Notes: generated by a model from the letters alone, not told the origin. A stretch of DNA of 64,000 bases from Neodiprion pinetum (GCF_021155775.2 NC_060237.1:30925257-30989256); one strand, 5' to 3'; numbered from the stretch's first letter, positions 1 to 12,498 are shown. Numbers and translations: made by a program.

Positions 1-3000
1 ATCCTGAACGAGGGACAGAACGTGGCTATTCTTCACAATACGACGAATACGGATATAACAACTTGTCATGTAAGATTATGCGAACATGATAAACTGACAC
101 AATTTTTCATGACGTCGGTAATGAATGTGAAGTATCATTTTTGAGAAGAAACCGTGATATCGATGGTTGAATCACTGATATTCCGATCACCTGCCAATTT
201 GTTTTCGCCGAAATTGGAATGCGACACTCTTAAAGTTGTAGCTAGTTAAGCTGGCTCAAGTCGACCTCAAGATAACGGGATTTTCCGTTTTAGGGAGGAC
301 TTACTTGCGACGTGAAAGATCTCACCAGGGCATTGGCAATTGCTCTCGAGGACTCACTTGCCGAGGAGACTAAATTGTCGGAACAAGTTACCGAGGAGGA
401 ATTCGAGGCGATAAGATTTACAAAAAGGGAACGACGTCGGGACGTTCTGGATAAGATGGTGGTTTAGCAATGCGACGTTTCTTGACTTACGGCGACTACT
501 TTTCTCTTTCGTAAAAATTGCACAGCCACTCCTTAACGTACTGTATATTTGTCTTTGTTTCACGGTACACACACAGAAAGAGCTTTTTATCAGTCGATCT
601 GGATCGGGGGGGAAGTGCGACAGGTGTTTGTCCTGGACAGTCACGTCAGCGATAACCTGGGGGGAGTCCTTTGTTACTGGGAAAAAAATATCAGACGCGA
701 GCGACAATGGGACGGGCTATTTCATCGTTACCGGAACTTGGTCTCCTCGACTCGGTGCCGTGATGACCGATGCGATATTTCCCCACGTGGTACACGGTTT
801 CAGGGGAAAGACACTTCCAGTAATCACATTCCACGTGCGTATGATACATGAGACGTGGATATAGGAAGTGACGTAATTCTTGTGGGACTGTGCAGGGAAT
901 GAACAGCACGTCGTGTGCTTTCAGAATCCTCCGTGGCAAATAATTAATCGAAGTAAAACCGGCCAGGCTGTGTTCGACGGGCTTATTTTTGACGTACTAA
1001 AGCAGCTCAGTCATCGGCTCAACTTCACTTATAACGTCCTCATCGAATCGGATGAACAAGATCAGATGGTTAAGCCTTTGAGCCTTGGTGATGCTGGAAG
1101 GGTACAGACGAAGGATATTTTTTTAGTCTCGAACAGTTAGATTTTTAAGAAATTTTATAGCTGTCCGGGTAGTGTAGTGTGGTTTGATGGTTGGTGCTCG
1201 AGTATATTTTTAAATAACCGCATTTCCACGATAAAGCTTTATCTCAATCGCAGGCGACGAACAGCGAGCAGCCTTCCATGACTAACAGCATTTCTTCAAA
1301 CGTCATCGAGGTCGTCCGTTCGAAAAAGGTCCTGATCGCCGCTTGCGCTTACACCGTTAACGAGCAAAAAAATAGCATGGTCAATTTTACCCGACCAGTT
1401 TCCACTCAGACTTACAGTCTGCTTGCCTCTAGGCCCAAACAATTGTCCAGGGCGCTACTTTTCACGTCTCCATATACCAAGGAGGTTGGTGGGCCGTTTA
1501 CTTTTCTTAGATTCAAAATGACTAAATGTTTTAAACCGCGTGTAATTAATGATTCATTTTAATTCGTCAATTACCAACACCGCAATTTTTCGATTAGATG
1601 GTAATCGATTCTCATGTCAGTTTTCAATAGAGAATATTGGGAAGGTAAGCGATCTCATTGAACGCTAAATGCAACTGCCTTATGCAACGGGTCGCATCGC
1701 GTGATCTCGAAGGTCTGAGTTTGCGCGCCAGTGTAAATTCGAGAGCAGGAAATTGATAATTAGCTATTGTTTTTGCTGTGAAGAATGGTCAAGATACTAA
1801 TTGTTGTGGGCTGCTTCACAATAAATTGATACTTCCGGAAAGCGTTCAATTTTAATTAATCCTGGAAGCGTGGCGATACCTACTTATACGTATGCAGGGT
1901 ATTTTCAGACTTGGGGATGTCTGGCGGGGGCCATAATAGCTATGGGACCGATATTGTACCTGATCCACAACTGGAGTCCGTTTTATTCGAACACGCCGTT
2001 GTCACCAGGACTGAGATCGCCCTGGGACTGCATGTGGTATGTGTATGGCGCTCTGCTTCAGCAAGGTAGGAAAGCCGAAAGGAATCCCGTTTATAGCTCC
2101 TAGCGCTCATTTATCAGATTAAAAACTTCAGGAGGGATGAATCTACCACGAGCTGACAGCGGCCGACTGATCGTTGGGACATGGTGGTTGGTGGTTTTGG
2201 TAGTCGTCGCCACTTACAGCGGTAACTTAGTCGCTTTTCTAACTTTTCCGAGGATAGACGCCTCTGTCACATCGATAGACGACGTCCTGGCAAGGGAGCA
2301 CGAACTCACTTGGACTCTGCCGAGCGGAAGTTACCTCTTCGATTTCCTTGGTTCATCCGAGGAGCCCAAATTTCGGAGATTCTTTTCCGGAGCCGCAAGG
2401 CCCAACGTCACGAACGATACGGATTTAATGAAGCGCGTCAAGGAAGGAAATCACGTCCTGGTCGACTGGCGAACGTCGCTCAGGTTCGTCATGAGGAAGG
2501 AACTTCTCGCGACCGGAAGATGCGACTTTTCTCTCAGTGCAGAAGAGTTCGTCCCGGAACCAATCGCCATGATCGTTGCACCCGGTAGTCCCTATCTCTC
2601 AATCATTAACTCCGAGTAAGTTTCATCGTGCGTTTTCTTTTTCCTCGTTGTCGGATGCAGTTGCAGCCATGCAAAGTTGCGTGGGGTAACTGACACGGTA
2701 TAAACGAATACATTCGATGTTCAAGGGTCAGAACGACCACGACCGTGTTAAATTGCTTCTAGTATTTGACAAGCAACGCTGGTGAATCACGGTGCGGATT
2801 TTCACCTCCACTATAGCAGGATTACAGCATTCTTTTTCCCTTTCTATATCCTCGCTTTGCCAATGCTTGCAGCATGCGCTAACTTACACGTGTATGTGGA
2901 AAGTGAAAATCCGCTTCTTGGTAACCAGGAGCATTTGCACTCTACTGGTCTCATTGATTCGAAAAATTATTCATCTTTACCTCAATTTAAATTATATAAT

Positions 3001-3555
3001 AATGTTACGGTTCTACAGACTGAAACGAATGCACCAAGTAGGACTGATTCAGAAATGGACGGCGGAGAGAATGCCGATAAAAGACAAGTGCTGGGAAAGG
3101 CCAGGCGTAAGTCAAGAGACTAGCAACCATAAGGTTAACATGGACGACATGCAGGGAAGCTTTTTTCTACTTTTTATAGGTAAGGCACCCGAGCCTCTAT
3201 TCAGTTGCGTAAGTCAACTCGCCAAAAATTTATTAAATATTGCCACCATGTCATCCCTCGCGATAATACATGTTATTTATTTCGGCCTTGCGCCGCTTCT
3301 GAATCAGCTGGCAATGTACTCAGCAATTACCAACATCCCAAACGACTTTCCGGTGTCATGCTATACCAAGTTATTAAATCCGTTTCCTAGCTCTTGTTAT
3401 ACGCTCTTTTGAAGGCTGGACCTCGGCGGTAATTGATGAGGACTATTTTCGTTGCAGGGTTCATCCTTGCTATCCTCATGCTGGGGTGTGAGTTTTTTTG
3501 GGTCAAACGCAAGACGCTTCTCGAGCAAAAACTAATTCGACCTTATGTCACATGA
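1..3555 (+). CDS. Ir93a: Ionotropic receptor 93a-like (5'-partial, 3'-complete)
   Basis: This is a variant ionotropic glutamate receptor subunit. In flies IR93a works with IR25a in dendritic cilia for cool and humidity sensing. Exons read by splice consensus and phase: 1-69, 294-461, 577-834, 925-1101, 1254-1484, 1909-2065, 2132-2615, 3019-3106, 3134-3179 and 3458-3555, giving 591 residues to a TGA. Visible parts in order are: the end of the amino-terminal domain (TSAITWGESF, FPHVVHGFRGK); ligand lobe S1 (NPPWQIIN, LIFDVLKQLSHRLNFTY, RPKQLSRALLF); membrane segment M1 (CLAGAIIAMGPILYLI); the pore loop (SPWDCMWYVYGALLQQGG); M3 (GTWWLVVLVVVATYSGNLVAF); lobe S2; and the last helix (GFILAILMLGCEFF) with a short cytoplasmic tail. 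The pore-to-M3 stretch with ADSGRLIVGTWWLVV is what points to IR93a rather than IR25a or a divergent antennal IR. The donor after 461 is weak and could be 458. The N-terminus lies outside the window. Confidence 0.85.
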
Positions 3556-5910
3556 TGTGTGATATACACGCGGTTTAGAACTAGGAAACTGTTTTGCGCC
3601 AAATTCTGCGGAAAAATTGAAATGTTAGAACGTCATCTTGTTATTTGAATTTATTTCAGCATTAGACATTTCGATAGCAAGTTTTTCGGGGGCATTTTAT
3701 TTTCGCCTTTATCCCTTCTGATTGTTCATCAATGATTGAATCCATCCTATGATTGCATGAATCGACCAAACGAAATTGTGAGGCTATTGTTTTCTAGTTG
3801 TAGCTCTTATTTAGTGTGAATATATACGAAGCGTGGAGGTAAAAGTTGTTGAATTACGTAACGGATAATGATCCTCACAGGCGGTCAGACGCAGTTACCA
3901 TTAAGTACGTAAGGACGTAGATGTATCTTCACGACGATAACGTATTTGAAATAAATAATTGCCAACTTTTAGATTACACGTAATGATCCGCCTATGTGCA
4001 TAAGAAAAATGAAAATTTATCATATTCGTATGTGTGGATTACCTATATAAGTTTATTTCGGCAAAACGTGTGCACAACACCGTACATTAAATTTCCCTCT
4101 CCTCGAAAGAGATATTTAATTCGACTACTGACATTGCACTACTGACACGCTCTTTCGCAAACGTAGTATTTGCACACGTGTCCACGATGTTTATGGGCTC
4201 ATGAATTTGATGTGATGTCACTTCTACGGTGTCTGTAACGCAGTTCAAACTATGACTGTAATAAATGTTTGATATTCAGTATTTATTTCTCCTAATTTTA
4301 ATTTTGCGATTGAAATCACGTATGGCTTGGATTCAGAATTGGGTCTGACCTGATTCATGCAGCGGATAAATTTCGTAAGAAGAGTAGCATAAAAAAATCA
4401 TTTCAGAAGCAACGAAAATCTCTATTCTTTTAGAGATTCCTCATATTTAACACGTGTAATATAGCTGGAGTAACTGAATTACTGCAACCTGCTACTCGGA
4501 GAAAGCTTATTATAATATCTAGTTCAACAAATGTTTGCACATGTGGATATTATAGCGAAGTAAACGTATAATAAATATATCCATTCGTTTTTAAGCGATT
4601 ACATTAACTGCATTGACGAGTTATACTCTCCTCTTATTTAGAATCACGTCATAAAAAAATGTTAAGTACTCTCTTGTACATAAACAATCATAAACCTGAG
4701 CCTAGCTCCATAAATTCAATTATCATAATCAGCATTTTTCGGGTGTACTTGACAGTTCAAAGCTATGGATTCGAAAGTATATGTACCCCGAGGAGCCAGT
4801 TCAGATTTACAATTTTGATTCCCAAGATTCATCCAGCAGCCTCCGTGATCAGATATTGCGTTGTAACGGTATAATACGCATGCGTCTATAATAATAATTC
4901 TATAATATCCTCTAGACCAGGCATGAATTACCGTTGAAAATCGGATAGCTACGCCATCCTGCGGATCCGCATATTTCTCTTCTGTAACTTTAATAACTAC
5001 AATAACAGTTATTCAGACCATTATTTTCTTACCTGTGAAGTAATATATGACACGTACATGTACTCAACTAATTGTCCTCGCGACTGCAAGCAAAAGACAT
5101 CGACTTAGAGGGGCCCCCGAAGCGTGACAAAACTATTTCTGCTGTTCTACAACACCCCGTTCTTCAGTAGATGCATTTTATTGAGGAAACACTTGCTGTG
5201 TTTCGCATTAAGGATTTAGTGCATGAGCACGGTAAAAAAATACGTACTCTCGTAGATATGGCATGTGTACACCAATCCCAGAAGGGGTTAAATGTCGAGT
5301 TCAGCATTCGTCCGACTCGTTAATTCTTCCACGATTTTAACAAGTGAAACATCCTGCTCTTCATTCGCCACGGCAAGCTGAATACGCGAACAGCTACTCG
5401 ACGCGGCGTTATCTTGCAAATTGAGTAATCCGCGCATGAATTTATCCTACTTGCCGCGTAGACGGAGTTTTTTTCAATGTAGCTGATGAGTTGACTTTTA
5501 TTATTCGTTAGTTCCTTTTCTAAATTCACGACAGTACCTACGCAAGATCTTGAAGCGCGCATATTAATTCATAAATTGGTACGGAGAAGCTTAGGTTCTG
5601 GTATACCGATGTGAAATCTTTGCGGAAAACAATTAGCGTTAACAGAGTGATTGGCACTGTAGATGAGGGGGGAGAGAAAGGGAGATTACGACTGTAGAGA
5701 TGATGGAACCAACGGGGTTATCTACCTGACGACCTTGCCTCTGAAAAAGTCTCCGCTCCCTTCCCGCCCCTTCGGGTTCTCAACTCCAAGCCCCCTCCTT
5801 TGCCCAGTTGCGCCTTGTGCAAGCCTCGGGGTCCAACGAGGGGCCCAACGTACCTCCGTCTTGGCGAACAACGCGCTGACCGCTTGCTGTACGGAGTCAG
5901 GTGGAGTAGG
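3556..5910. other. Intergenic region between the IR93a-like and serpin genes
   Basis: I see no supportable coding exon in this interval. The first kilobase is AT-rich and probably contains the 3' UTR of the receptor gene. From about 5720 the base composition becomes markedly GC-rich, leading into the probable serpin promoter. Short ORFs on either strand have no recognisable motif. Confidence 0.6.
3950..3955 (+). terminator. Candidate poly(A) signal for the IR93a-like gene
   Basis: AATAAA lies about 395 bases after the stop codon. A second AATAAA is at 4260-4265. Either could end the transcript. No cleavage-site evidence is available from sequence alone. Confidence 0.35.
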
Positions 5911-5914
5911 TATG

Positions 5915-5955
5915 CCCGGTATATACCAATCGCGTAACTGACGAGTCGGTAGTCT
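5915..5955 (+). promoter_or_regulatory. Probable serpin core promoter (TATA)
   Basis: A TATATA stretch at 5920-5925 (GGTATATACCA context) sits at the end of a GC-rich block. About 30 bases downstream is a GGTAGTCTCG sequence that could hold the start site. This would leave a leader of about 195 bases before the serpin ATG at 6145. The assignment rests on spacing only. Confidence 0.4.
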
Positions 5956-6009
5956 CGTTCTAGCTCTCGGTGTCTCAGCTCTACATTCGAAATCCAAATT
6001 CAAGACGCG

Positions 6010-6048
6010 ATGCGTGTGGCTTACGTTTTTATAAAACACCTCGATTAA
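6010..6048 (+). other. Upstream ORF in the serpin leader
   Basis: An ATG at 6010 opens a 12-codon frame ending in TAA at 6046-6048, 96 bases before the serpin start codon. If transcription starts near 5950, this small frame lies in the 5' leader and could damp translation. It is not a candidate for a functional peptide on sequence grounds. Confidence 0.35.
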
Positions 6049-6144
6049 CCGTTCGCTAGTTACAGAAGAGTCGGAGAGTGACGTGTGACGAGTTGATTTT
6101 ACGTCCAGGTTGTCGAAAACTAGTTTTCAAAACAAGTTCTAAGC

Positions 6145-9100
6145 ATGTGGATATTATGCCTCGCCTTACTTTATAGTACGTTCATTTGCAGACGGTCAAG
6201 TTTACTCCAATCGCTATGCTCTATGATACCAGAAAACGAATTTCCACTCAGATCTGAGTTTCACATAAATCTATAGCAGGAAATAGACTTTGACACAGGA
6301 AGTTATTTCGTTATACCAATGCAACCAATCAATATCCATTTCCAATATGAAATGTCTTTTTCTGCTTGCGAATATCACGAGTCATCAATTATTATCATCA
6401 AATATGTTATTCCGGTTACTTTAGCCTTTAAATAACAGTGTCTGAGATTAATTTCTCTACACTGGGTGCATTTATACAATTGTTTCCAATCAGTTTTATG
6501 GTCAATTTAAAATACCGCCTGCCCATAACAAACGTAGATGCTATAGCAGTCTCAATTTTATTATCTTCATACGCGTCATCATAACAACTTTACAAGGCTG
6601 GGAATTCATACTTCTCACGTTTAGCCGCGGCAACCCGAGTCCAAGGATACGGTTCTTCTTGGCATGATCTTCCGGCTTCTCAGGCACCTCCGTTTCAACG
6701 TCCAGTGGACGTCATGACGGATGTGATCAATGATCTTGGGGTGAGAATTTTGCAACAATACGGCGAGACCGGGCGTTACGGAAACGTGGCGTTTTCCCCT
6801 ACGGGGATTGGGTTTGTCTTGGCAGCATTGTACGAGGGATCAGCAGGTCCTGGACATGAGCAGATTGTGCACGCCCTTGATCTTCCCCAGGAAAAAGACA
6901 TCACCAGGATTGGCCTTAGGGATATTCACAGGAGGCTAAGGGTGAGCCTCGTGTAACAACTTTTCTGGATTCGGCGTAGATTGAATCACGCCAGACAATA
7001 TAAGGGAAGTCGTTCAATTCCGCCTTTTCAATTCTCCTTTCCATACCGAATATCGAAATTCTATTCGGGAATCTAGATAAAGTATCGTGTCTCTACGTAT
7101 GCGGGGTTTCATCATCCTAGCCATTTTCATTTGCTCGGTTGACTTTTTACAATTTCCTATAAAATTTTGATAGAACATAGTTGAATATACCTCGAGAGTC
7201 GTCGAAAATTATGCAATCAATCAGATAAAATTTACTTTCGTAGAGCTACCTCAGCCCTGACGGGTTTCTTGGTGGCCTGACTCTCAACAGAGACAACACA
7301 AAGTTGAGACCAGAGTACGAGAATGTTCTCAAGTTTCTCGGCTTCGACGTGGCTTCTAGAGCCAACGGGTCTACCGAAAATTCAACCTCAGCAACACTTC
7401 CAGAAACTATGGCAGAAGCTCCTACCACCCCTTCAGATCCAAGTTCCCTGCCCGCGACTACTCCGATTACGGTTGACGTATCCGAGACGACGGAATCCTC
7501 TACGATCATAACGACATCGGTAGGTGAAGATTTCGGAGAGGCTTCGACCAGCTCTTCAAATATGCCGACGACGATCATCGCCAGCACCGAAGAGCTGACG
7601 ACGGCGACAAGTGACGTGGACACAACCACCAGAATGATCACCACGGAAACAATACCTGCCCCAACAATAACGGTTTCTGAGATGGTCGATAACTCTGGAG
7701 AGGAACTAACCACCATTTCTAGTACCTTACCCATCCCGACGACGACGCAATTGTTGACAACAACTTTGCAGGCATCTTCGGCATTGACGGAGGCATTGAT
7801 CGATGAAACTACAGAACTTGTTTCTTTGACAACGATGAGTGTCACGGTGGATACTCCGGTTATGGTTACCAAGGATGCTACAACTGAAGTTGTAATGCAA
7901 ACTACCTTGGCAAGCGTCGAGCAAGTGGCGGATACCACGACATTAGGTTCTACTACTGTGAACACCGAAGCCACAATTCCTGGCGAGTCGACGACGCCGA
8001 TGGTCCCTGAAGTGGATGCAGTAACTGAGAGTACATCGACAGTGACTATTGATTTGGAAGAAGATGGATCTGAGAATGAATCGGAGCCGGACGTGTCCAT
8101 TTCAAGCTCTGAAGAAACGATCGAAGAAAGTCTTGAAGAGTTGGCAACAACGACAGCAATGGAAGAAAGGACTACGCCACAGCCGGAAGAGATGGTCTCG
8201 AATGAAATTGTTTCCGAGTCTACAACAAGTCGTATAGATACAACAACCATACTTCCAGATGCTGAGGTGGATACGTTACTAGATTCGATGAGCTCTGAAA
8301 CTGAGACTTTACTTACTTCGGAACGCAAAAATGGCAGCGCCGAGATCACGACCACTTCCTCATCTCTGGAATTGGAATCGCGTGAACGACGAAGAGTCCG
8401 TGGCGTTGGGATCAGGGATCCTGTGGTGAGGACTCTGTTAAATGCAAGATCTGCCGAGCCAGAGGTAAAAGTGACGGCAAGATCAGACTTGGTCAACTCG
8501 AAAGAAATCGGCGCCGTGTGGATCAACAGAATTGTGGAGTATTCTTTTACTGAGAAAAACGCTGACCGGAGCACGAATTTACTGACAGTTCCAGAACAAG
8601 GCGGTGATCATCAAAATGAGAAATCTGTCAGCTGGAGTGCAAGTGGTGAAGCTGTACTGGAAGGTGATAGACGAAAGCGTGGAACGAGGAGTCCAAGAAG
8701 TTATTTCCCCGGCCATTTTAACATTCCGAAATTTCCAAGTTTCCCTGTCTATCCAGACTCTCCCGGAGCCTCAGGTACGCTACAATTCCGTGAAAATTGC
8801 GGCGATCAATATGGAGACGGACACCACACTCCAGAAGAGCAACACGATTTCTCTAATTGCTTGGTTTTCTTTTTAGAGGAAACTTCGTGGACTCGTAAGG
8901 TCGGAGGATGGCGAGTGCACTCCTCAAAGCTGGACGAAGTCTCTGAAGATTCGAGTGAACTGACCTTCCTCGTTAACGGGGAAGAGCCAACAGTTGTTTC
9001 TGCTGCGACATACACAGTTGTCCTGCCTTTTGCATTCCTGCCATCCCTGCAGGTCTTGGCATTGGAATTTCCTCTGGACGTTAGTTTTTAACTATTCACA

Positions 9101-11613
9101 TTCTGTTTTTTCACTCCACTCCGCCTAGCTGCAGGGTTCTCACGATTTGACTACTGCATCCCTAGGATCCGAGGTACAACATTCTTTTACTTCTGCCAAC
9201 GGACAGGGATGGGACTCGCCGACTGGCTAAAGAGCTTGAAAGCGTCGGCCTCAGGGAGCTGAGGAAGGAACTACATCCAGCCTGGGTCAGAGCGATTATT
9301 CCTTCGTTTATGCTCAAGGGGTTCGTCACTTTAACGTCTTTTCTGCAGCGGGTAAGTCAATAAAAGGCCATTGGTCGCGATCAGTTGTTCAGAATCTGTT
9401 CTCTTCTTCGAAATCCTTGGAATTTCCTATAAGCACATCACGCAGCTCACGATCCAAACAACCTATCACGGATTCGTGTGCGATTGCTGACGAAGTGCCT
9501 AGTCTAAATTTAGTAACGCATGATGACTGCGTGCTGCTCGTCATACCAAGGTGAGAAAGAAAACTTTTCTGCTTGTCACGCGTCGTGACCTTTAACCCTG
9601 AGACAGTGTTTATACCAAATTGCTCAATTTTAAGTGAATCCGTCCTCGTTGACGAACATCCCGTCCATTACACTTAATTTCCAAGATTATTGTCGCAATT
9701 TACGTGTTAAACGCTTGGCATGGGGTACACCTATGTCACAGCAGAAAATATTTCACTAACTAAATTTCGCCGGAGTTAGTCACACAAATAATAAATTCGA
9801 CATTGAATGGAGTTACAGTACACCTGACTCTTTGATTTTCAAATGTCACCGATTCCGCTATGCAACTGTATTAAGTACATCAAACATATTTTCATGCGGA
9901 TTTCCCGTTCTGTGAGCGAAAAGGAAATTCGTCGAACGACGAATCCCTGAAATAGACAACAAGATCTAAAAGGAAATTCAAACTTGTGACATCCAGCCAG
10001 CCTCGTAATTTCAAATACTATTCTGAAGAAGCGACTAACAATAATATACAAGCGAAATCACACTCTGAATGCTTCAATGAACCTTCTGCAATTATCCTCG
10101 GGATCCGGCTACACCCTTCGAAGATATTACTTAAACTTTTGTATTACCTTACCGGAGACAATTAAATTCCTTTATCAGTGGAACCTTGTTCGAGCTTTTG
10201 AGCTTTGACAAGAACCCTTCGTTTGGTCGCAGATTGGGATCAGAGACGTCTTCGAGCCGCGGGATGCCGATTTATCTCCCATGACTGATGACGTGGGCGT
10301 TTACGCGCGGGACGTACAGCAGAGCATCGGTGTTAACATACGAAATTACATGAAGCCTGACCGGACGCACTCGAGTGAGTGGAATTATTATCAGGCCGAT
10401 CTGTCTCCTCCAAGGTTTCTTCCAACCCCCGAGCCACGTCTACGGGTCTTTCGAAACGAGCGTTACGATGCATGGCTTCCGAGCTGGCGGAATTCTTACC
10501 AATCTTTTAACCCAGGTCCTATGTTATTAGGTTCTGTAAATATTATCTATTTTCATTTTATCAATCACATCGTTATAAATTGGTAACGGTCTAACTCCAC
10601 GCTTCTTCTCCTGGAAGTCTTTTTCTTCGAAACTTCATCATATTTAGAAGTGGAATAACTATATTGAAGGTCCGTGCGAGCTGTGAACTACACAACTTGT
10701 TTTTTACGCAAGTGAAATTTTTTTACCAAAATCAGAAGCTCTCATTGCCAGTTATTCGTTGAAATTTACGATGTTTCTCTTGGTGTCCTTCGCCGAGAAT
10801 TGTTTCACTTCTGACCTTGAATACTTCCACAGGATGGAAGTTGGGGGTTTATTCCTACTTCCCTCTACAACTATTTATTTGTTTTTTGGTGAATCAAAAC
10901 CTCTGTTCTTTCACTGCATAAATGCTTACCTTCTATCTAGCGTGACTGGATAATAGCTGTGATTATAAATGCATTCCCAGCATTGTTGTAAAAGTTGTCG
11001 AGTTTAATGGCTGATATCCTGTCCCAAGACCACGTCACACCAGAGAATAGAAACAATCATGCTCTCCAACCAATTTATAGCCTCACATCTCGATTCACCT
11101 CATTCTCGATGTTCGATCAAGTGGATGGTATCGCAATCTAAGATCTACTATGATCGTGGTTTTATTTTTAATCGTGCTATTAGTCACACCATCCTTGACA
11201 CTCAATCTTATGTTCACAAAGTTTTGACGGCTTATAGAACTCGAGGTAGATGATTCTGTAGTCATTTAATTATTTCTTTTTGTGACCGCAGCGGTCGATC
11301 AGCTTCGTAGACTAACAAACCAATCCTATTTCCCTGTGAGGGTATTTCTTTTCCGTTCGTACTCATTTCTCGATCACGAGATACACCACCCGAATCAGCA
11401 TGACATGAGCGAAACTAGTTTTTGCCACATTTAATGGAATTGAGCATTGACAACCTGACGAATTAATCTTCAGGAAACGGACTTTTCGAGCGGGCTGGAC
11501 CAGTGAGTTTCGTCGCTGAGCATCCATTCCTCTTTTTCATCATCGATGCGGAGACAAGCGTGTCCTTGATCGCCGGGCGGATAGAAGATCCTGCAAATTC
11601 GCGGATTCTCTAA
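6145..11613 (+). CDS. Secreted serpin with a long Thr/Ser/Glu-rich insertion
   Basis: Exons: 6145-6175, 6625-6941, 7244-8774, 8877-9079, 9166-9351, 10233-10374 (or to 10515) and 11474-11613, giving 849 or 896 residues, twice the usual serpin length. It starts with a signal peptide (MWILCLALLYTAATRVQG). Serpin core follows (GNVAFSPTGIGFVLAALYEG, residues about 65-85), then FLGFDVA at about 150. A low-complexity insertion rich in Thr, Ser and Glu follows, with furin-like basic sites ERRRVRG (about 498) and DRRKRG (about 591). The core resumes with VVLPFAFLPSLQVLALEFPL and DPRYNILLLLPTDRDG and ends with PFLFFIIDAETSVSLIAGRI. The reactive-loop hinge reads IGVNIRNYMKPDR, without the small-residue run of inhibitory serpins, so it is probably non-inhibitory. 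Drosophila Spn100A is a possible relative, recalled from its size only. The protease gene lies tail-to-tail downstream. Confidence 0.88.
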
Positions 11614-11760
11614 CTCCACTGTTCTCGACTTTCGATTCCAGTTCCTTCTATACATAATATCGAATTGTTTTACTTTTTTTTCGGAAAAAGGAAAAACATG
11701 GAAGGCTCTGAGACAGTTTTTTTTTTTGCAACGAATCCAAGTAAAAGTATCATGCATTTT

Positions 11761-12498
11761 GGGCATTCCATGTCAAATCGACTCGGGTTTGACCCTTGAC
11801 CCCTCCGATTTGCCTTGCGATTTTTTATATGATTCGTTTGATTTTTGAAAGCATTCACTTTTTTCAAAATTTGACGAATTCGTTTGAATTAGTTACAATT
11901 TTTGAAACGACCATGTCGTTTGACATAATTTAAAAACCAAATCAGCCAGGTAGCAAAATTTTTTAACCTTAAGCTGGAGTGGGCCGGCGTTCCTTTTATA
12001 TTTTTCTCGAAAGAATCATTTTGAAAAACTAGAAGGAAGAGTCAATTTGTGGCCACCTGTTCAAACATTTTCATGTACAAACCCGAATTTGTCAGAATTT
12101 TTCAAAATGAACAAATCGTTTATACAATTTAGAAATCTGAAACATTCTTAAAAATCCGGTATTGCATATTAAAATGTTTGAGTAAGCGCCCATAGTAATC
12201 TGATTTTTCCTTTTAATATTTTTAAATGTTTTTTTTTGGTAAAGCTCGACAAAATTTCAAGGGAACACCTACTACGACTCAAGACTCAAAAATGTTGATA
12301 TCTGACGCATGATTTTTCACAATTATTTCAAATTTTTTAACTGTTTCAATCAATACAGTTTTTTAAAAAATTTGTATCTAATTCAAATTAATCCGAAAAA
12401 TTTAGTGCTTTTGAGAGTCAAAACAATCATATGAAAAATCGTGAGTCAAATCGGGGAGGTCGAGGGTCAGTCCCAGGTCAATTTGATATGGAATGCCC
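11761..12498. mobile_element. Fold-back / MITE-like element (738 bp)
   Basis: The ends are inverted copies: GGGCATTCCATGTCAAAT at 11761 and its complement ending in GGAATGCCC at 12490-12498. The similarity continues inward (CGATTTTTTATATGATT near 11819 against its counterpart near 12420-12445), so the arms are well over 100 bases and roughly 80% alike. No ORF is carried. A target-site duplication is not clear. It lies between the convergent serpin and protease genes. Confidence 0.75.

Noticed and set aside
549..851. A 100-codon plus-strand frame overlapping the third receptor exon
   Set aside because: Out of frame with the receptor; the true frame reads TSAITWG and FPHVVHGFRGK and has matching splice borders.
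7246..8574. A 442-codon open frame on the minus strand opposite the serpin exon
   Set aside because: It is the antisense of the repetitive Thr/Ser codons (ACN/TCN read back as Val and Ser). It has no domain, and the plus strand has serpin sequence and phase-consistent splicing on both sides.
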